Shown: in pieces, positions 12,501-22,782 of the stretch | How the letters are laid out: each line of letters starts with the position of its first letter | How positions within the stretch are numbered: position 1 is the stretch's first letter | Assembly: GCF_026914265.1 (NCBI RefSeq) | Contig: NC_069133.1 | Location: forward strand, 9,245,937 to 9,309,936 | Reading direction: 5' to 3' | Length of the DNA stretch: 64,000 bases | Origin: Mya arenaria | Lineage: Eukaryota; Mollusca; Bivalvia; Myida; Myidae | Position numbers and translations under genes: made by a program | The notes under the pieces: generated by a model | What the model was told of the DNA's origin: nothing | The model's database searches: none | The model's input: only the letters and a program-made list of their open reading frames with translations

Positions 12501-13475
12501 CCTGTCCATTAATTGTGTATGCTTTACGCGATGTTCTGATGTATCACCCTCTCATCTGATTGAAATTGTTCTATTGCTGCATTAATGTTGATGACATGTG
12601 CTGTAACAAAGTCAAGTCACCATGGCCAAATAAATATATACACGAATATTTTATTTATTTTAAGCCGGTAAACCGTGGTACGGACAGGGCGTTTACTTTG
12701 CTAGTGATGCCTCGTATTCGGCTAGATCTTGGATGACCGGTGCAGGAGTAGGGAAAAAAGGATACGTGTTTTTGGTCAAAGCTTTAACGGGTAAGAATGT
12801 CCGTGTTTTCAATATTGTTGAAAACAGCTTTTTCATGCGTTATGTTGTCGATACTCTCTATTTCTTTTTAACATAATATATTCCATTACAAAGGACAAGA
12901 ATAAACGCAAAATCTAATGTATAGTACAGCTGAATAGAAAATGAAATAGGAGTTTTCGAGTGTGCCCTTTGCAAGTGAACAGAAACATGAACAGACCTTG
13001 ACATAACACTTGTCAGTCAATATGTTTCTTGGTCGAAGAAATAATCGTTACTCTGGCAATATCAATGGTCGGCGTTTGGAACTTCATGTACCGTTGGCAA
13101 TGTGTAGGGCATGTTTGTTGAGAAATTATTTCACTTGGTTATTAAACTTCGTATACATTTAGCTTTTTAACCGCCGTTTATTTATAATATAAATTGACAG
13201 TTATGGCAATTTAACTTTCAGGTTTAATATAAATATATAGGTTATTAACACATTTATGTGATTTACATGTACTCTAATGAATTAAATATACATTCGAAGG
13301 TCACTTGTGCCCAGGGAAACCAGGCATGCGGGTTCTTGAACCAGTAGATAAGGCAAAGGATCCGCTAGTTTTGTACGACTGTGCAGTCGACAAACTGGCT
13401 AACCCTATGGAGTTCGTGATATTTTCCGACACACAGGCCTACCCAGCGTACATTCTCACCTTTTCAAGTGGATAG
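546..13475 (+). CDS. PARP14-like ADP-ribosyltransferase, gene A (5' partial)
   Basis: Sixteen coding exons are visible: 546-603, 895-953, 1143-1367, 2389-2610, 3983-4088, 4388-4492, 5672-5728, 6152-6337, 6857-7084, 7267-7529, 7881-8286, 8534-8655, 9528-9596, 12295-12481, 12665-12790, 13300-13475. Phases agree throughout and give 864 codons plus TAG; earlier exons lie off the left edge. Domains in order: macrodomain 1 (residues 1-188, with AIPAMGTGNLKYP), linker, macrodomain 2 (about 224-416, with FIGDI and VLGSGAG), KH-like segment (416-503), WWE (about 545-635, EYEIDFNDMVEY), PARP catalytic domain (640-864). Catalytic motifs are [24 protein letters not shown] and [17 protein letters not shown], so the triad reads H-Y-E. 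Family members transfer ADP-ribose from NAD+ to protein or nucleic acid, and macrodomains bind or remove ADP-ribose. All introns are GT-AG except 4089-4387 (GC-AG). The start of exon 3983-4088 is the least certain boundary. Convergent with the prokineticin-like gene. Confidence 0.9.
2681..3686. mobile_element. hAT-like non-autonomous DNA element in an intron of gene A
   Basis: About 1.0 kb with inverted ends (TAGTGATGGGCCGATGATCG at the left; the right end, reversed, reads TAGCGATGGGCAATCG). It is flanked by a perfect 8-bp direct repeat, ATCATTAG, at 2673-2680 and 3687-3694. An 8-bp target duplication and these termini fit the hAT superfamily. No transposase reading frame is seen inside. Confidence 0.8.
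3280..3410. repeat. Hairpin MITE nested in the hAT-like element
   Basis: An inverted pair: GGTTGATAATTGCCTCAGTG on the left and its near-complement CACTGGGGCAATTATCAACC on the right, extending outward through a 'ggttgatcatcgc / ccatggtcaac' portion. Loop of about 30 bp. Looks like a small fold-back element that landed in the larger one. Confidence 0.6.
4089..4387 (+). other. GC-AG intron in gene A
   Basis: The donor reads ATG|GCAAGT and the acceptor TTTTCAG|GT. Only this donor keeps phase 1 into the exon at 4388; the nearby GT would shift the frame. Gene B has the same GC donor at the homologous intron (43147-43499). Confidence 0.8.
5118..5460. mobile_element. Palindromic MITE, copy 1
   Basis: Begins TTTAAAGCTGCACTTTCACAG and ends with the near-inverse AGTTGTTAAGATGGTCAGCTTTAA, with 'tcTTGGAACGAGcc' and 'TGCTGACAAAAAATCAGATCG' in the left half mirrored in the right half. 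The same family recurs at 14506-14778 and 62100-62470. Confidence 0.6.
9713..10470. repeat. Tandem array, five units of about 157 bp
   Basis: Units start near 9713, 9872, 10027, 10184 and 10339, each with 'TTGTCCGGGGCATATC', 'GAGGGCAAGTGCAGTGCACA' and 'TTATTGCCCTTTGTTA'. The last unit is the most decayed. Confidence 0.8.
10496..11385. repeat. Bivalve-type interspersed repeat with internal 150-bp tandem units
   Basis: Head AGCTCACCAGAGCACGAAGT followed by GCTCAAGGTGAGCTATTGTG, and tail TTAGGTGAGCATTTTAGGGC, are of a type I associate with bivalve genomes. The body repeats 'CATCTCCTCTGAAACTACC...GGAAGCTTCCTTGGGTG' near 10579, 10729, 10880, 11024 and 11179. Alternate units are more alike, giving a dimer of roughly 300 bp, and each carries a 'caacaacaacaaaatgg' run. 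Confidence 0.75.
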
Positions 13476-13697
13476 TCATCGGATGTTGTTTTGCCTTTGA
13501 AACGTTTCAATTGCCAGTGATAGTCGTGAAATGTGGAATTATTGAATATAATACTGATGTGACCATTGCGCACTTTTTTATAAATTGTGTTTTGGACAAG
13601 GGACCCTGTCGATGTAATTCTATAAGGATGTTTCATCACTTCATGGACAATTGTTTTGAATGTGAACTTTATGTCCAGTCACCTTAAAATGTATTTC

Positions 13698-13703
13698 AAT
13701 AAA
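13698..13703 (+). promoter_or_regulatory. Likely polyadenylation signal of gene A
   Basis: AATAAA about 220 bp after the stop codon at 13475, in AT-rich sequence. Confidence 0.5.
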
Positions 13704-14505
13704 ATAACACGCTAAAACATTTTTATACTTTTGAATGATTATGCTGTGATGTTATTAGAATAAGTATACAAATATTTTTTTAAAAGCAAAAACATATGTT
13801 CGTTAAGTGTTGGTCGCCCAACAATGCGTATTACGGTTGTAAGGCACATAAAGTGTAAGTGATTCATGAGTATGTAATGTATGTGTATTTTCTCTATCAT
13901 AACGTTACTCTTATAATATGTATATTTTTAAAATGATTGTAATTAACCGGTGTTAAAATCATAATGCATTGTATTACAATGAGATGTTTTGTTATTGTTG
14001 TAACGTATTTGTATAACGAATATATTTTTTTGTGTTGTCATTTGTAGATTACAAGCTTGAAAAACACTGGTACTGTTTTCACCAGTTTAGAATTTGAAGT
14101 TAATTTAGCAGGATCATATAAATTATAAGGCTAGTTGTGAAGCATGAAGCCAGTACGCTACCAATGTACGCTCTCGACCTTTTTAAAATCGAAATCAGAT
14201 AAAGTTTTGCCTCTGTCTGATAAAAAGTTTTTCTTCTTACAAGTTGACAGTTGACTATTTCTATGCCAAAAACGACAGCAGAATCAATCCAATGGATGCT
14301 GAGCGTGTTGCGTTCCTGCATAATTCAGTGTTAGAATAATTTTATAATTTTCTTAGGTAAGATAATGTGTATGTATACATTGAATATGTCTGTGTAATTA
14401 TTTAAAGATTATTATCAGAGTTGTAAATTCTATACATGTTTTTGTTTTTTTTGTTTCACTTTTGGGTGGATATCATCTAATTATTTTTTTTCAAATTCAT
14501 GTTTA

Positions 14506-14778
14506 AAACTGCACCCTTATAGATGGGCCGTTTTGACATTTTATGTCTTGGAATGAACCATTTTTGTGTACCTGTCTAAGAACTTGTTAAATAAGACTGC
14601 TGGCAAACGTTTGTAACTTCTTTAGCTACAAAACTTTCTAACGTAAATATGAAAAACTGTGATCTGTTGTTTTACAACCAGCCTATATCACTGGTTTCCA
14701 GATATTTACCCAAAGGTTAATTCCAAGACAAAAAATAGAGTTGTCAAAACGATCAATCTGTGAGAGTGCAGCTTTAAG
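14506..14778. mobile_element. Palindromic MITE, copy 2
   Basis: Starts TTTAAAACTGCACCCTTATAG and ends AGAGTGCAGCTTTAAG, inverse of the start, with 'GTCTTGGAATGAACC' and 'ACTGCTGGCAAACG' inside. Same family as 5118-5460. Confidence 0.6.
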
Positions 14779-15654
14779 AGAACACTATCATTTAATAATT
14801 GTTTACTTTTATGTTTAAGAATTGATTGTGTTTTCACGTATTAAACTATTATGTTGTGATTTATCATTAATTGATTTTTCTTGTGTGTACTAACCCACGC
14901 AATCCAGTTTGACCCATTTTCCGAGCATTTAATGTATTCCTATAACTGCTAGTGGACTATACTTACTTGTCTGTGTGGTCTGTATGCTTTGTCCAATCGG
15001 ATAATACTATTTATCAAATTTGTTGTACATAAATTTTGGTGATTTGGCGTTGAGTGAATTGAAAGATTTAAACAGAGGCAGGATCAGTAGACAACATTTT
15101 ATCCCAACACTTATCTGGAGCTGAGTGTCTGCGATATTCCAGGCTTTGTTTTGGTAAATGCATAATCCTAACCTTTAACCATTATATGCTGTTCGCTCAT
15201 ATTAGTTTTACATTGTATGGCTGTATTGTAATTGTGTTTTTCGCATTTGTAATCCATTGAGTGTAATGTGACTGAAAGGGGCATTTTGTTTTCGCATCTT
15301 GAAGCAATAAGTGGGCGAGAACCATGTACATCAAACTTAAGTTTAGCATTTAATTTTAAACACACGGCTTCGTTCTTTTTCCAGGTATTTCGGATCATTC
15401 CTTTTCTTTTTTTAAATATATTCCGTGTTCTTTCATAATAAGGTACTTAAATCTGTAATTTTTGGCTCTGTTTTGTTTTGTGTTTACTATATTTTGGCGA
15501 TTTAAAGTCAAAAACCGTGCGCGATGACGCTTAACATAAAATCGACACATGGCATGGCCTTATGTTAAAGTCAACACTATTTCTGCTCGAGATAATCAGT
15601 TATTTGCTTCAAACCTACAACACTTTCTGAAACATTCGACGAGGATCAAGGTTT

Positions 15655-15790
15655 CCTGTCTGGGTCTGTGAGTGTGTGTGTTACGTATGTACGTTTGCCT
15701 CTCTAGTTCAGTGTTGTTTTCACCCTTGTCTTGTACCTCTAAACGGGGTTTATGTTTGATTTATTTGCTTGGTCCTGTTTGTTTTCATTA
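15655..15790. repeat. Short dispersed repeat with a conserved core
   Basis: The core 'CCTTGTCTTGTACCTCTAAA..GGGGTTTATGTTTGA...CTTGG' recurs with changes near 690-800, 4930-5035, 22155-22265, 35200-35275 and 46540-46640, and reversed near 27755-27800. Often followed by 'TCCCTGTAGTTTTCATTGTA'. Probably SINE-derived; boundaries not defined. Confidence 0.5.
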
Positions 15791-16316
15791 AATTTTTCAA
15801 ACCTACTATGTTAGAGCACATTTTGCTATCCGTTTAAATTGTTATGTTTACTTTTTAATTATATTGAACGCATGTTTACTATCTGAGCAAATTACTTTGT
15901 TAAATCAAACTTTGTTCTTCATTACGTTGATTGAATTTCCATTTCATTTCCATCTGATGATTAAATCTCTGATGTGCACCTTAGTAAGAATGAATAAATT
16001 CATCTCCATTCATTTTATGTCGATTTTTTCATCGTTAAAATATGCATGCGCCATAGCATGTCGACTTTGCATCGAGTAGGATGTACGTCCGTTGCATTAT
16101 AATGGTAATCAAACTGGTTGTTAAGATACCAAACACCAAACAGCTTGATTGTGTCATTGAAATCCAGGTATTAGCCAGGCAACACCCTTAATCGATTAAG
16201 GAGGGCAGGAGTTTTGAATAAAAGAGTAATGATTTGTTGTATAAAAATGAAAAACATCCTTCTTATTTTATATATGATTTTCATGTTTAATTTAAATGCA
16301 CATAAAGGAATACTTT

Positions 16317-16322
16317 TTTATT
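16317..16322 (-). promoter_or_regulatory. Likely polyadenylation signal of the prokineticin-like gene
   Basis: AATAAA on the minus strand, about 32 bp after the stop codon at 16354-16356. Confidence 0.6.
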
Positions 16323-16353
16323 TTTCAACCAGCTAAAACAAAACGCACACACA

Positions 16354-19300
16354 TTACACTTTAGTGACACACTGGTAGGACCCAGGTCCTGGCATATAGA
16401 TGCTTCTCTGGATGATGGCGACTAAGGTTGGCGCCGGAAGGGTTGGTTCGGGGACAAACTGGCAAGAAGTTCCGGGTGTGCAGCCGCAGTGGCCGTTCAT
16501 AGTCTCCAAAGGCCAACAAGGCACTCCTTCAAGCTTGTAGTTTTCACATACACCTTCAAGTAAACATGTATAAACAATACATGGTCAATACAAGTAGAAA
16601 ATATACAGACAGCTTTACTAAGTAATTGCATCTAAATGTGTATTGATCAAACAGGGGAAATGCGACCGAACATATCCACTGATCATGAACAATTTGTGAT
16701 GCTTTTGTCCAAATTCCACTGTCAAAGTCTGTAGATGTTCGGGTACTCCATACAAATAGCAGTCATTCGCTTCGTTTGACGGCAGACTATTGGCGGCATT
16801 AGAAGTGTGAATATAGGCTACCTACCAGTGTCCATGTGTGTTGACTTAAACAACCTAAACGTGTCACTGCATGTGGATATAGGCTACCTACCCGTGATAA
16901 TGTGCGTTGACATATACAACTTATACGTTTCCCTGCGTGTGGATATATGCTGCAGCGAGTCTTCCTATGCATATCACTTTGTGGATATAGGCTACCTACC
17001 CGTGTTCATGGTGTTGACATACACAACCTATACGTATCATTGCGTGTTGTTTTGGCTGCAGCGAGTCTACCTACGCAAACCACTATGTGGATATAGGCTA
17101 CCGACCAGTGTCCATGTGTGTTGACAGAGACAACCTTTGCGTTTCACTGCGTGTGGATATAGGCTACCGACCAGTGTCCATGTGTGTTGACATAGCCAAC
17201 CTATACCTATCCCTGCGTGTGGATATAGGCTGCAGCGCGTCTATCTACGCAAACCACTATGTGGATATAGGCTACCGACCAGTGTCCATGTGTGTTGATA
17301 TAGCCAACCTATACGTATCCCTGCGTGTGGATATAGGCTGCAGCGAGTCTATCTACGCAAACCACTATGTGGATATAGGCTACCGACCCGTGTCCATGTG
17401 TGTTGATATAGCCAACCTATACGTATCCCTGCGTGTGGATATAGGCTGCAGCGAGTCTATCTACGCAAACCACTATGTGGATATAGGCTACCGACCCGTG
17501 TCCATGTGTGTTGACAGAGACAACCTTTGCGTTTCACTGCGTGTGGATATAGGCTACAGCGAGTCTATCTACGCAAACTACTATGTGAATATAGGCTACC
17601 TACCCGTGTCCATGTGTGTTGACAGAGACAACCTCTACGTTTCACTCCGTGTGGATATAGGCTGCAGCGAGTCTACTTATGCAAACCACTGTGTGAATAT
17701 ATGCTACCGACCAGCGTCCATGTGTGTTGACAGAGACAACCTCTACTTTCACTGCGTGTGGATATAGGCTGTAGCGAGTCTTCTTATGAAAACCACTGTG
17801 TGAATATAGGCTACCTACCCGTGTTCATGTGTGTTGGCACAGACAACCTATACGTGTCGCTACGTGTGGATATAGGCTGCAGCGAGTCTTTCTATGCAAA
17901 ACACTTGGTTAATATAGGCTACCTACCAGTGTACATGTGTGTTGACATAGACAACCTATACGTGTCAATACGTGTAGATATAGGCTGCAGCGAGTCTTCC
18001 TATGAAAACCACTGTGTGAATATAGGCTACCTACCCGTGATCATGTGTGAGGACATATTAAACCTACAGTTGCCACTACGTGTGGAGCGAGTCTACCTAC
18101 GCAAACCATTGTGTGGATATAGAATACCTACCCGTGTCCATGTTTGTTGATATAAACTACCTACTCGTGTCACTGCATGGATATAGGCATGAATAGTCTA
18201 CCTTACCGCCGCCCCCCTTCTTGGGTATGCTGCAGCGAATATACATATACGTGTCACTCTGTGTTCATATCCAAACTACGTGTGTGGATTTAGGCTCTCT
18301 ACATACCAGTATCCCTGTTAGTGGATATACGCTACATATCCGTATCAGATATAAGCTGCAGCGGTAGGGTGACTAGTTTGAGTCTACATACCCGTGTCAC
18401 TATGTGTGGATATAGGCTGCAGCGGCAGGATGACTAGTTTGAGTCTACATACCCGTGTCACTATGTGTGGATATAGGCTGCAACGGCAGGATGGACTGGC
18501 GTTTCTTGCTCACCACCTCAAACTCTGGCTTGATGTAACAACATTGGCTGCTCGCACATTCGCTCTTCAGCTTACACACAGTCGCCTGTAGACAAGTTTA
18601 AAGAAGTTGGATAAAATATCATTATTCGCTTTGTGCAGAATTGGGGAGTGTTTTGTACTGTAAATACTTGTTCCAATATTTGTACCTAAAACTAAATGCT
18701 TTCATTTCCAGGTCACACATTCATTGTTATGTTTTTATATGTTATGTATGTTTGTTATTCATGTCGGAAAATAACTCATTGAGCTAATGTTTCTTGATAA
18801 GATATACCCGACTTTAAATAAAGATTATTGTATCTTGTATTGTTTTAGTGTATGTATTAACTATCAAATTCAAAATTTAACTAAAAACTAAAAAGGCATA
18901 TGTCATGCAAAATTACAACGTTATTTCAATATACGCACGGTACTTATTGTTAGGTAATCTCGGCAACATAGTTCTATATAATTATCAGATCCGTTGAATG
19001 GCCAGCATATAATATTAATCCGAGAAAGTTAATGTCGACCGAGTCACTAGCCGTTAATGTTTCTAGGGTTAACACTATATGGTTTCATGGGGTCTGATAT
19101 GAGGTTTATATTATCTCCATGGGGTCTGTTATGAGGATTATATGACCTATATGGGGTCTGATATGTATGTTCACATATCAAACGAATAGTTTGTGAAACA
19201 TCTAGGATGATGTCAAGGTCAGAAGAAACAGCAGTTTATTGTAACATAAATAGAACAGCGATTGTTACACCGGTTACGTCTGCGACAGTCGGCACACCTC

Positions 19301-22300
19301 GGCCATCTCCGCTATAGGTAATTTTCCTATATATTCTATAGTCAATTAACCAATTTGCATGCCAGATTTCACTGATTTCTAGTCCTTCACGACCCAAAAA
19401 CCATACATGGGGAGAAAGCTCCGCTTGTGGATTAAACATGAATCAACGTAAGAAAGAAAGTTACGTTTCTTCTAAAAAACATAAAAATGGTTGAACGGAG
19501 TCACTGTGTATTCGGTAAAATGACAATATCCGGTGTACGCAGACAAACAATGCGTTAAAAATGTTAACAATAACAACTAGATCAAGTACAAGTAGTTCCA
19601 GCATGTTCGGCGTGTTTCTTAAAGCACAAACCATTCAGCCTCCAAACCTATAATTATGGAAGGTAGCCAATTGTCTGAGATGGTATAAAACCATGCTTTG
19701 ATTTACTGTCATGTGTCAAGTAAATGAAATAAGGCAACAATGTAACAATGAGTAAGCACTTCCGAATGGTGTTTTATTCTCTATACGACGAGCGACGACG
19801 TTGGTAAAATAGATAATACATATATTAATTCATTGTTAATTACCAACTTCAGAATGATTTCCAGTGAAGTACATTAATTAATAAATTATAAGATTACTAA
19901 GAGCAAAGTCCTTATACTTAACTACTAAAACGAAATTACTACGTGATCTACTTGCAAAGAAGTGAAATCTAAAGAATTCTGAAATTTTAAACCGTCCATA
20001 TTCATCCAAGATTATTTCAGAAGAAAACGGCCGAGGTGCTTCGATTATATTAGTGCGTCTGCGAAATGCTTAGCGCCTTCAAAGACGGAAGTTCAACTAT
20101 ATTTAAATTATATTAATAAGGTTAGCGCCTACTGCGCCTAGACTAAACGCGAGGGCAGTATTAAAAGTATCACATGAAACATACCGGGATGACTTAAATT
20201 ATGCTTATGAGAAAAAGAAACACCTCATTCAAACTGTTTGTACTATATTTTATTGTGTATGATTAAAAATTAGAAAAGAACGGTGGCATTTACAATATTT
20301 ATCATTTAAGAGAATCGATGATTGATTATACAGCATTTCATGGTCACATTATGCTTAAAATATTGAAAATTCAATGTATGGTCAGAGCAAATTCACTGAC
20401 ATGCTTAGTAGCGCGTGTGACTTCCTCTACTGGCAATTACAGCAGCAAGACGACGTGCCATCGAACCGCACAAGTTACGTAGCAAATACCGAGGCATTCT
20501 GGCCCACTCCTGATGGAGCGCTGCTGTAAGTTCCTGGACGTTGGCAGGCTGACGTTGACGTTGACGTAACCGTCGTCCAAGGTAATCCCAGGCGTGTTCA
20601 ATCGGATTGCAGGCTGGTGAACACGCCGGCCAAGGCAAGACGGCAATGTTATTGGCCTGTAAAAAGTTCATGGTGACACGTGCTGCTTGGGGTCGCGCGT
20701 TGTCTTGCTGGAATACCAGGCCCTGACGTTGGCGAAGCATAGGGACAACTACAGGACGTAATATCTGGTCAATGTAACACCTGGCTGTGAGGTTACCTTG
20801 GCAAACGACGAGTTGGGACTTAAATCTATGGTTGATAGCTGCCCAGACCATAACTCCGCCCCACCGTAACGGTTGTGCTGCAGAACGCAATTGTTAGCGT
20901 AGCGTTCATGACGTCGCGTCCATGGTTACCTACTACTACGCGTGACGTTGATTCAGCAGTCACAAATCTGTCACGTAGATGGCGTTGACGTACGTAATTA
21001 TCCTGCCGTACTGACGTTGCACGGGGTCTGCCTGAACGTGGCCTATCGGCAAACGTTCCCGTGTCTCTGACAAGTCGAATGAGACGTAATATTGTCGAAC
21101 GAGAGACGTTAAAACGTCTAGCGATTTGTTCTTGCGTTCGCCCACATTCAAGCATTGCCAAAACCCTGGCTCTCTCTTCACTATTTAACTTCGGCATCAT
21201 CAGAAACTGGGTAATTGTCAAAAAAGACACGGATATATGGTTGTATGTCGACTAGCACATGTATCGGTGTAGAATTTTCTTGATAAAACCACATGGTTAA
21301 AACGCACGGAGTGCACGAGGAAATCGTGAGCAGGTACGTGAATTTAACAATTGGCTGAATAAAATCGTGCGAGTTTCGGTTGGTTGGATTTGTTGGTCAG
21401 AATACATGTACATTTTGGACGTTTGCATATAAATGTAAACTTGGCAACAAAATAAACGCCACTTTTCGATGAGGCGTTTCTTTTTCTCGTCAGTAGAAAA
21501 TATAGAAAAAATGCCAGGGCAAAATTTTCGAAGATCAGCCCGCATTATCATCCTATACCGCACTGTAACCCTCTGACTTCGTGTAATTGACAATACGCTA
21601 CTAATGGCCCGCCATATTGGATTTTTATGTGTAAATTATGATATATATAACTGGCACTGCAACCTTAAAGGACACTTATTATTATACTTCGCTTATTTAG
21701 AACATACGAAAGTGGCAATACGCTACGAATTCAGGATTTACTGTTAGTATTTAACTTAAAAGTCTGTATCAACTAAGCGCTTTGTTTATCAGCAAACAAT
21801 TGTTGCAAAAATCGCAGCAATACTATTTTGACTTGATTTCATGTCAATGATAATCGAATACTATAAAATTATTCAGTTTTTTTCGGTAAAATGGAAGAGT
21901 ATCGGCTTCGCCTCTGTCGACAGTATTTACCTCATAAAATTTCAATTACTCGTGTTATGGGTGCAGTAACTATCACTACGATATCATCAACAACATTAAA
22001 GTATGCATCCAGGTATAAATGTGAACTAGATTGTACACGTTTACGCTGTGCGACAAAACAGTGATTATCTTCGGTCAAATGTTGAGTGGATTAATTTAGT
22101 GGTTGCACGTGTAATATTTAATCGATCATTTGCTAATTGATAATTGTGGTGTGTTTGTGGTTGTGTTTCCACGTATCTCGTCCGATGCCGTTTGGGGCAC
22201 TTACCTTGTACCTATAAACAGGGTTAATATTTGAATGTTTGTCTACTTGGCTTAAGTCCCTTATTACAGGATTAAGCTATGTTCACTATTTTTGTTTTTC

Positions 22301-22782
22301 AATAATTTGGGTAATATTTACTTTTTTAGTGTTTTTTTATACTTAAGATAGGAATGACCTTTATGATAATCACAATTAACAATTTTTCATTGATCAAAAA
22401 TCAATTTAAGTATCTATTTTGGCTAATTGAAATAAGCTACTCAAGCCTGTTAAGCTAAGAGGAAGTTTCGAGATATTGGGGCCCAACCTACTGTATATTT
22501 GATGCGTGATTTATAGACGAGCGTTTTATTTCAATTTTGCTTTAGCTTTCTGTTTTAAAACCAACATTTTATTAAAGTGTCTTTATCATAAAGGCAAACA
22601 TAACTAACCTATGCCACAATTTTTGTAGTGAATTGCTTACTTATCTAAACGCTTAGCAACTGTTGAATATATATATATATATGCTGATATTATATTATAT
22701 AGTTTCCTTTGATTTAAAAATCGCCTACCTGAGCAATTGCCATAGCAAGCGCAAATATATAACACACAATTAATACACGCAT
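16354..22782 (-). CDS. Secreted ten-cysteine protein, prokineticin/AVIT (astakine)-like
   Basis: Three exons on the minus strand: 22782-22729, 18585-18453, 16553-16354, phases 0 and 1, 128 codons plus TAA. Exon 1 is a signal peptide, MRVLIVCYIFALAMAIAQ. The mature part has cysteines spaced C-x5-C-x4-CC ... C-x9-C ... C-x-C-x5-C ... C (CKLKSECASSQCC; CENYKLEGVPC; CGCTPGTSC). This is the prokineticin/AVIT order; prokineticins are secreted ligands, and the arthropod relatives (astakines) act on blood-cell formation. The function here is inferred only from the fold pattern. Exon 2 ends inside a tandem repeat, with donor ACGG|GTATGTAG at 18453/18452; without splicing the frame would stop three codons later and lose five cysteines. 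Intron 1 (18586-22728) holds a broken Tc1-like element; intron 2 (16554-18452) holds the 108-bp array. Could also be a Dickkopf/colipase-type relative. Confidence 0.78.
16806..18185. repeat. 108-bp minisatellite (66 + 42 bp subunits)
   Basis: The 108-bp period is exact around 17217, 17325 and 17433. Each unit joins a 66-bp piece containing GTGTGGATATAGGCTACCGA with a 42-bp piece containing GGATATAGGCTGCAGCGAGT. Outer copies are more diverged and sometimes lack one piece. Because 108, 66 and 42 are multiples of three, a plus-strand frame stays open for 226 codons (17087-17767) and 130 codons (17758-18150), with peptide units such as VDIGYRPVSMCVD and VDIGCSESIYANHY. I read this as a by-product of the period and not as a gene. 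The array lies in intron 2 of the prokineticin-like gene. Confidence 0.9.
18371..18500. repeat. 61-bp tandem units overlapping coding exon 2
   Basis: Units of 61 bp begin at 18371 and 18432 (GACTAGTTTGAGTCTACATA). They share the 'GTGTGGATATAGGCTGCA' core with the 108-bp array. The end of exon 2 (18453-18500) lies inside the second unit, and both units carry the same splice-donor-like sequence when read on the minus strand. Confidence 0.8.
19080..19165. repeat. Short tandem repeat, three units of about 34 bp
   Basis: 'ATGGGGTCTGATATGAGG' recurs three times with small changes. The surrounding stretch, 18590-20400, is intron of the prokineticin-like gene with no recognised gene. A minus-strand frame at 19236-19439 matches no family I know. 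Confidence 0.6.
20405..21230 (-). mobile_element. Tc1-like DNA transposon, internally deleted
   Basis: Two transposase pieces on the minus strand. The N-terminal part (21230 down to about 20890) has paired helix-turn-helix motifs (EEQIARRFNVSR-type, here TQEQIARRFNVSRSTILRLI). The C-terminal part (20890-20405) has MVWAAINH, VFQQDNARPQAA and NPIEHAWDYLG, the second and third catalytic D and E with about 34 residues between. The middle, with the first catalytic D, is missing and the two pieces are in different frames, so it is not functional. Inverted ends were not found. It lies in the same orientation as the prokineticin-like gene, within its intron 1. Confidence 0.85.
21260..22728. other. 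Intron sequence, no gene seen
   Basis: AT-rich DNA between the Tc1-like element and exon 1 of the prokineticin-like gene. A copy of the short dispersed repeat lies near 22155-22265 and a TA run at 22669-22682. Nothing else is recognised. Confidence 0.6.

Larger units (their letters stand above)
3983..16360 (+). repeat. Arm 1 of a large inverted duplication
   Basis: From gene A exon 3983-4088 to the 3' untranslated region of the prokineticin-like gene, this stretch matches the reverse complement of 26985-43620, in exons and in 3' flanking DNA (for example 15864-16195 against 27325-27660). Homology is patchy inside introns because of insertions. The gene-free part, 13476-16353, otherwise holds only the MITE at 14506-14778 and a short dispersed repeat near 15655-15790. 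Confidence 0.85.

Noticed and set aside
16807-18150. Chain of long plus-strand frames as a repeat-protein gene
   Set aside because: The open frames follow from a tandem period divisible by three. There is no start context, splice pattern or family match; kept only as a low-priority finding.
16806-18500. CRISPR-like array
   Set aside because: Units are contiguous with no unique spacers, and the genome is animal.
19236-19439. 67-codon minus-strand frame in an intron
   Set aside because: Protein-like in places, but no family match, no splice partners in phase, and it lies in repeat-rich intron DNA.
19600-19760. Solo long terminal repeat (TATAAAA, AATAAGG motifs)
   Set aside because: No matching ends, target duplication or second copy found.
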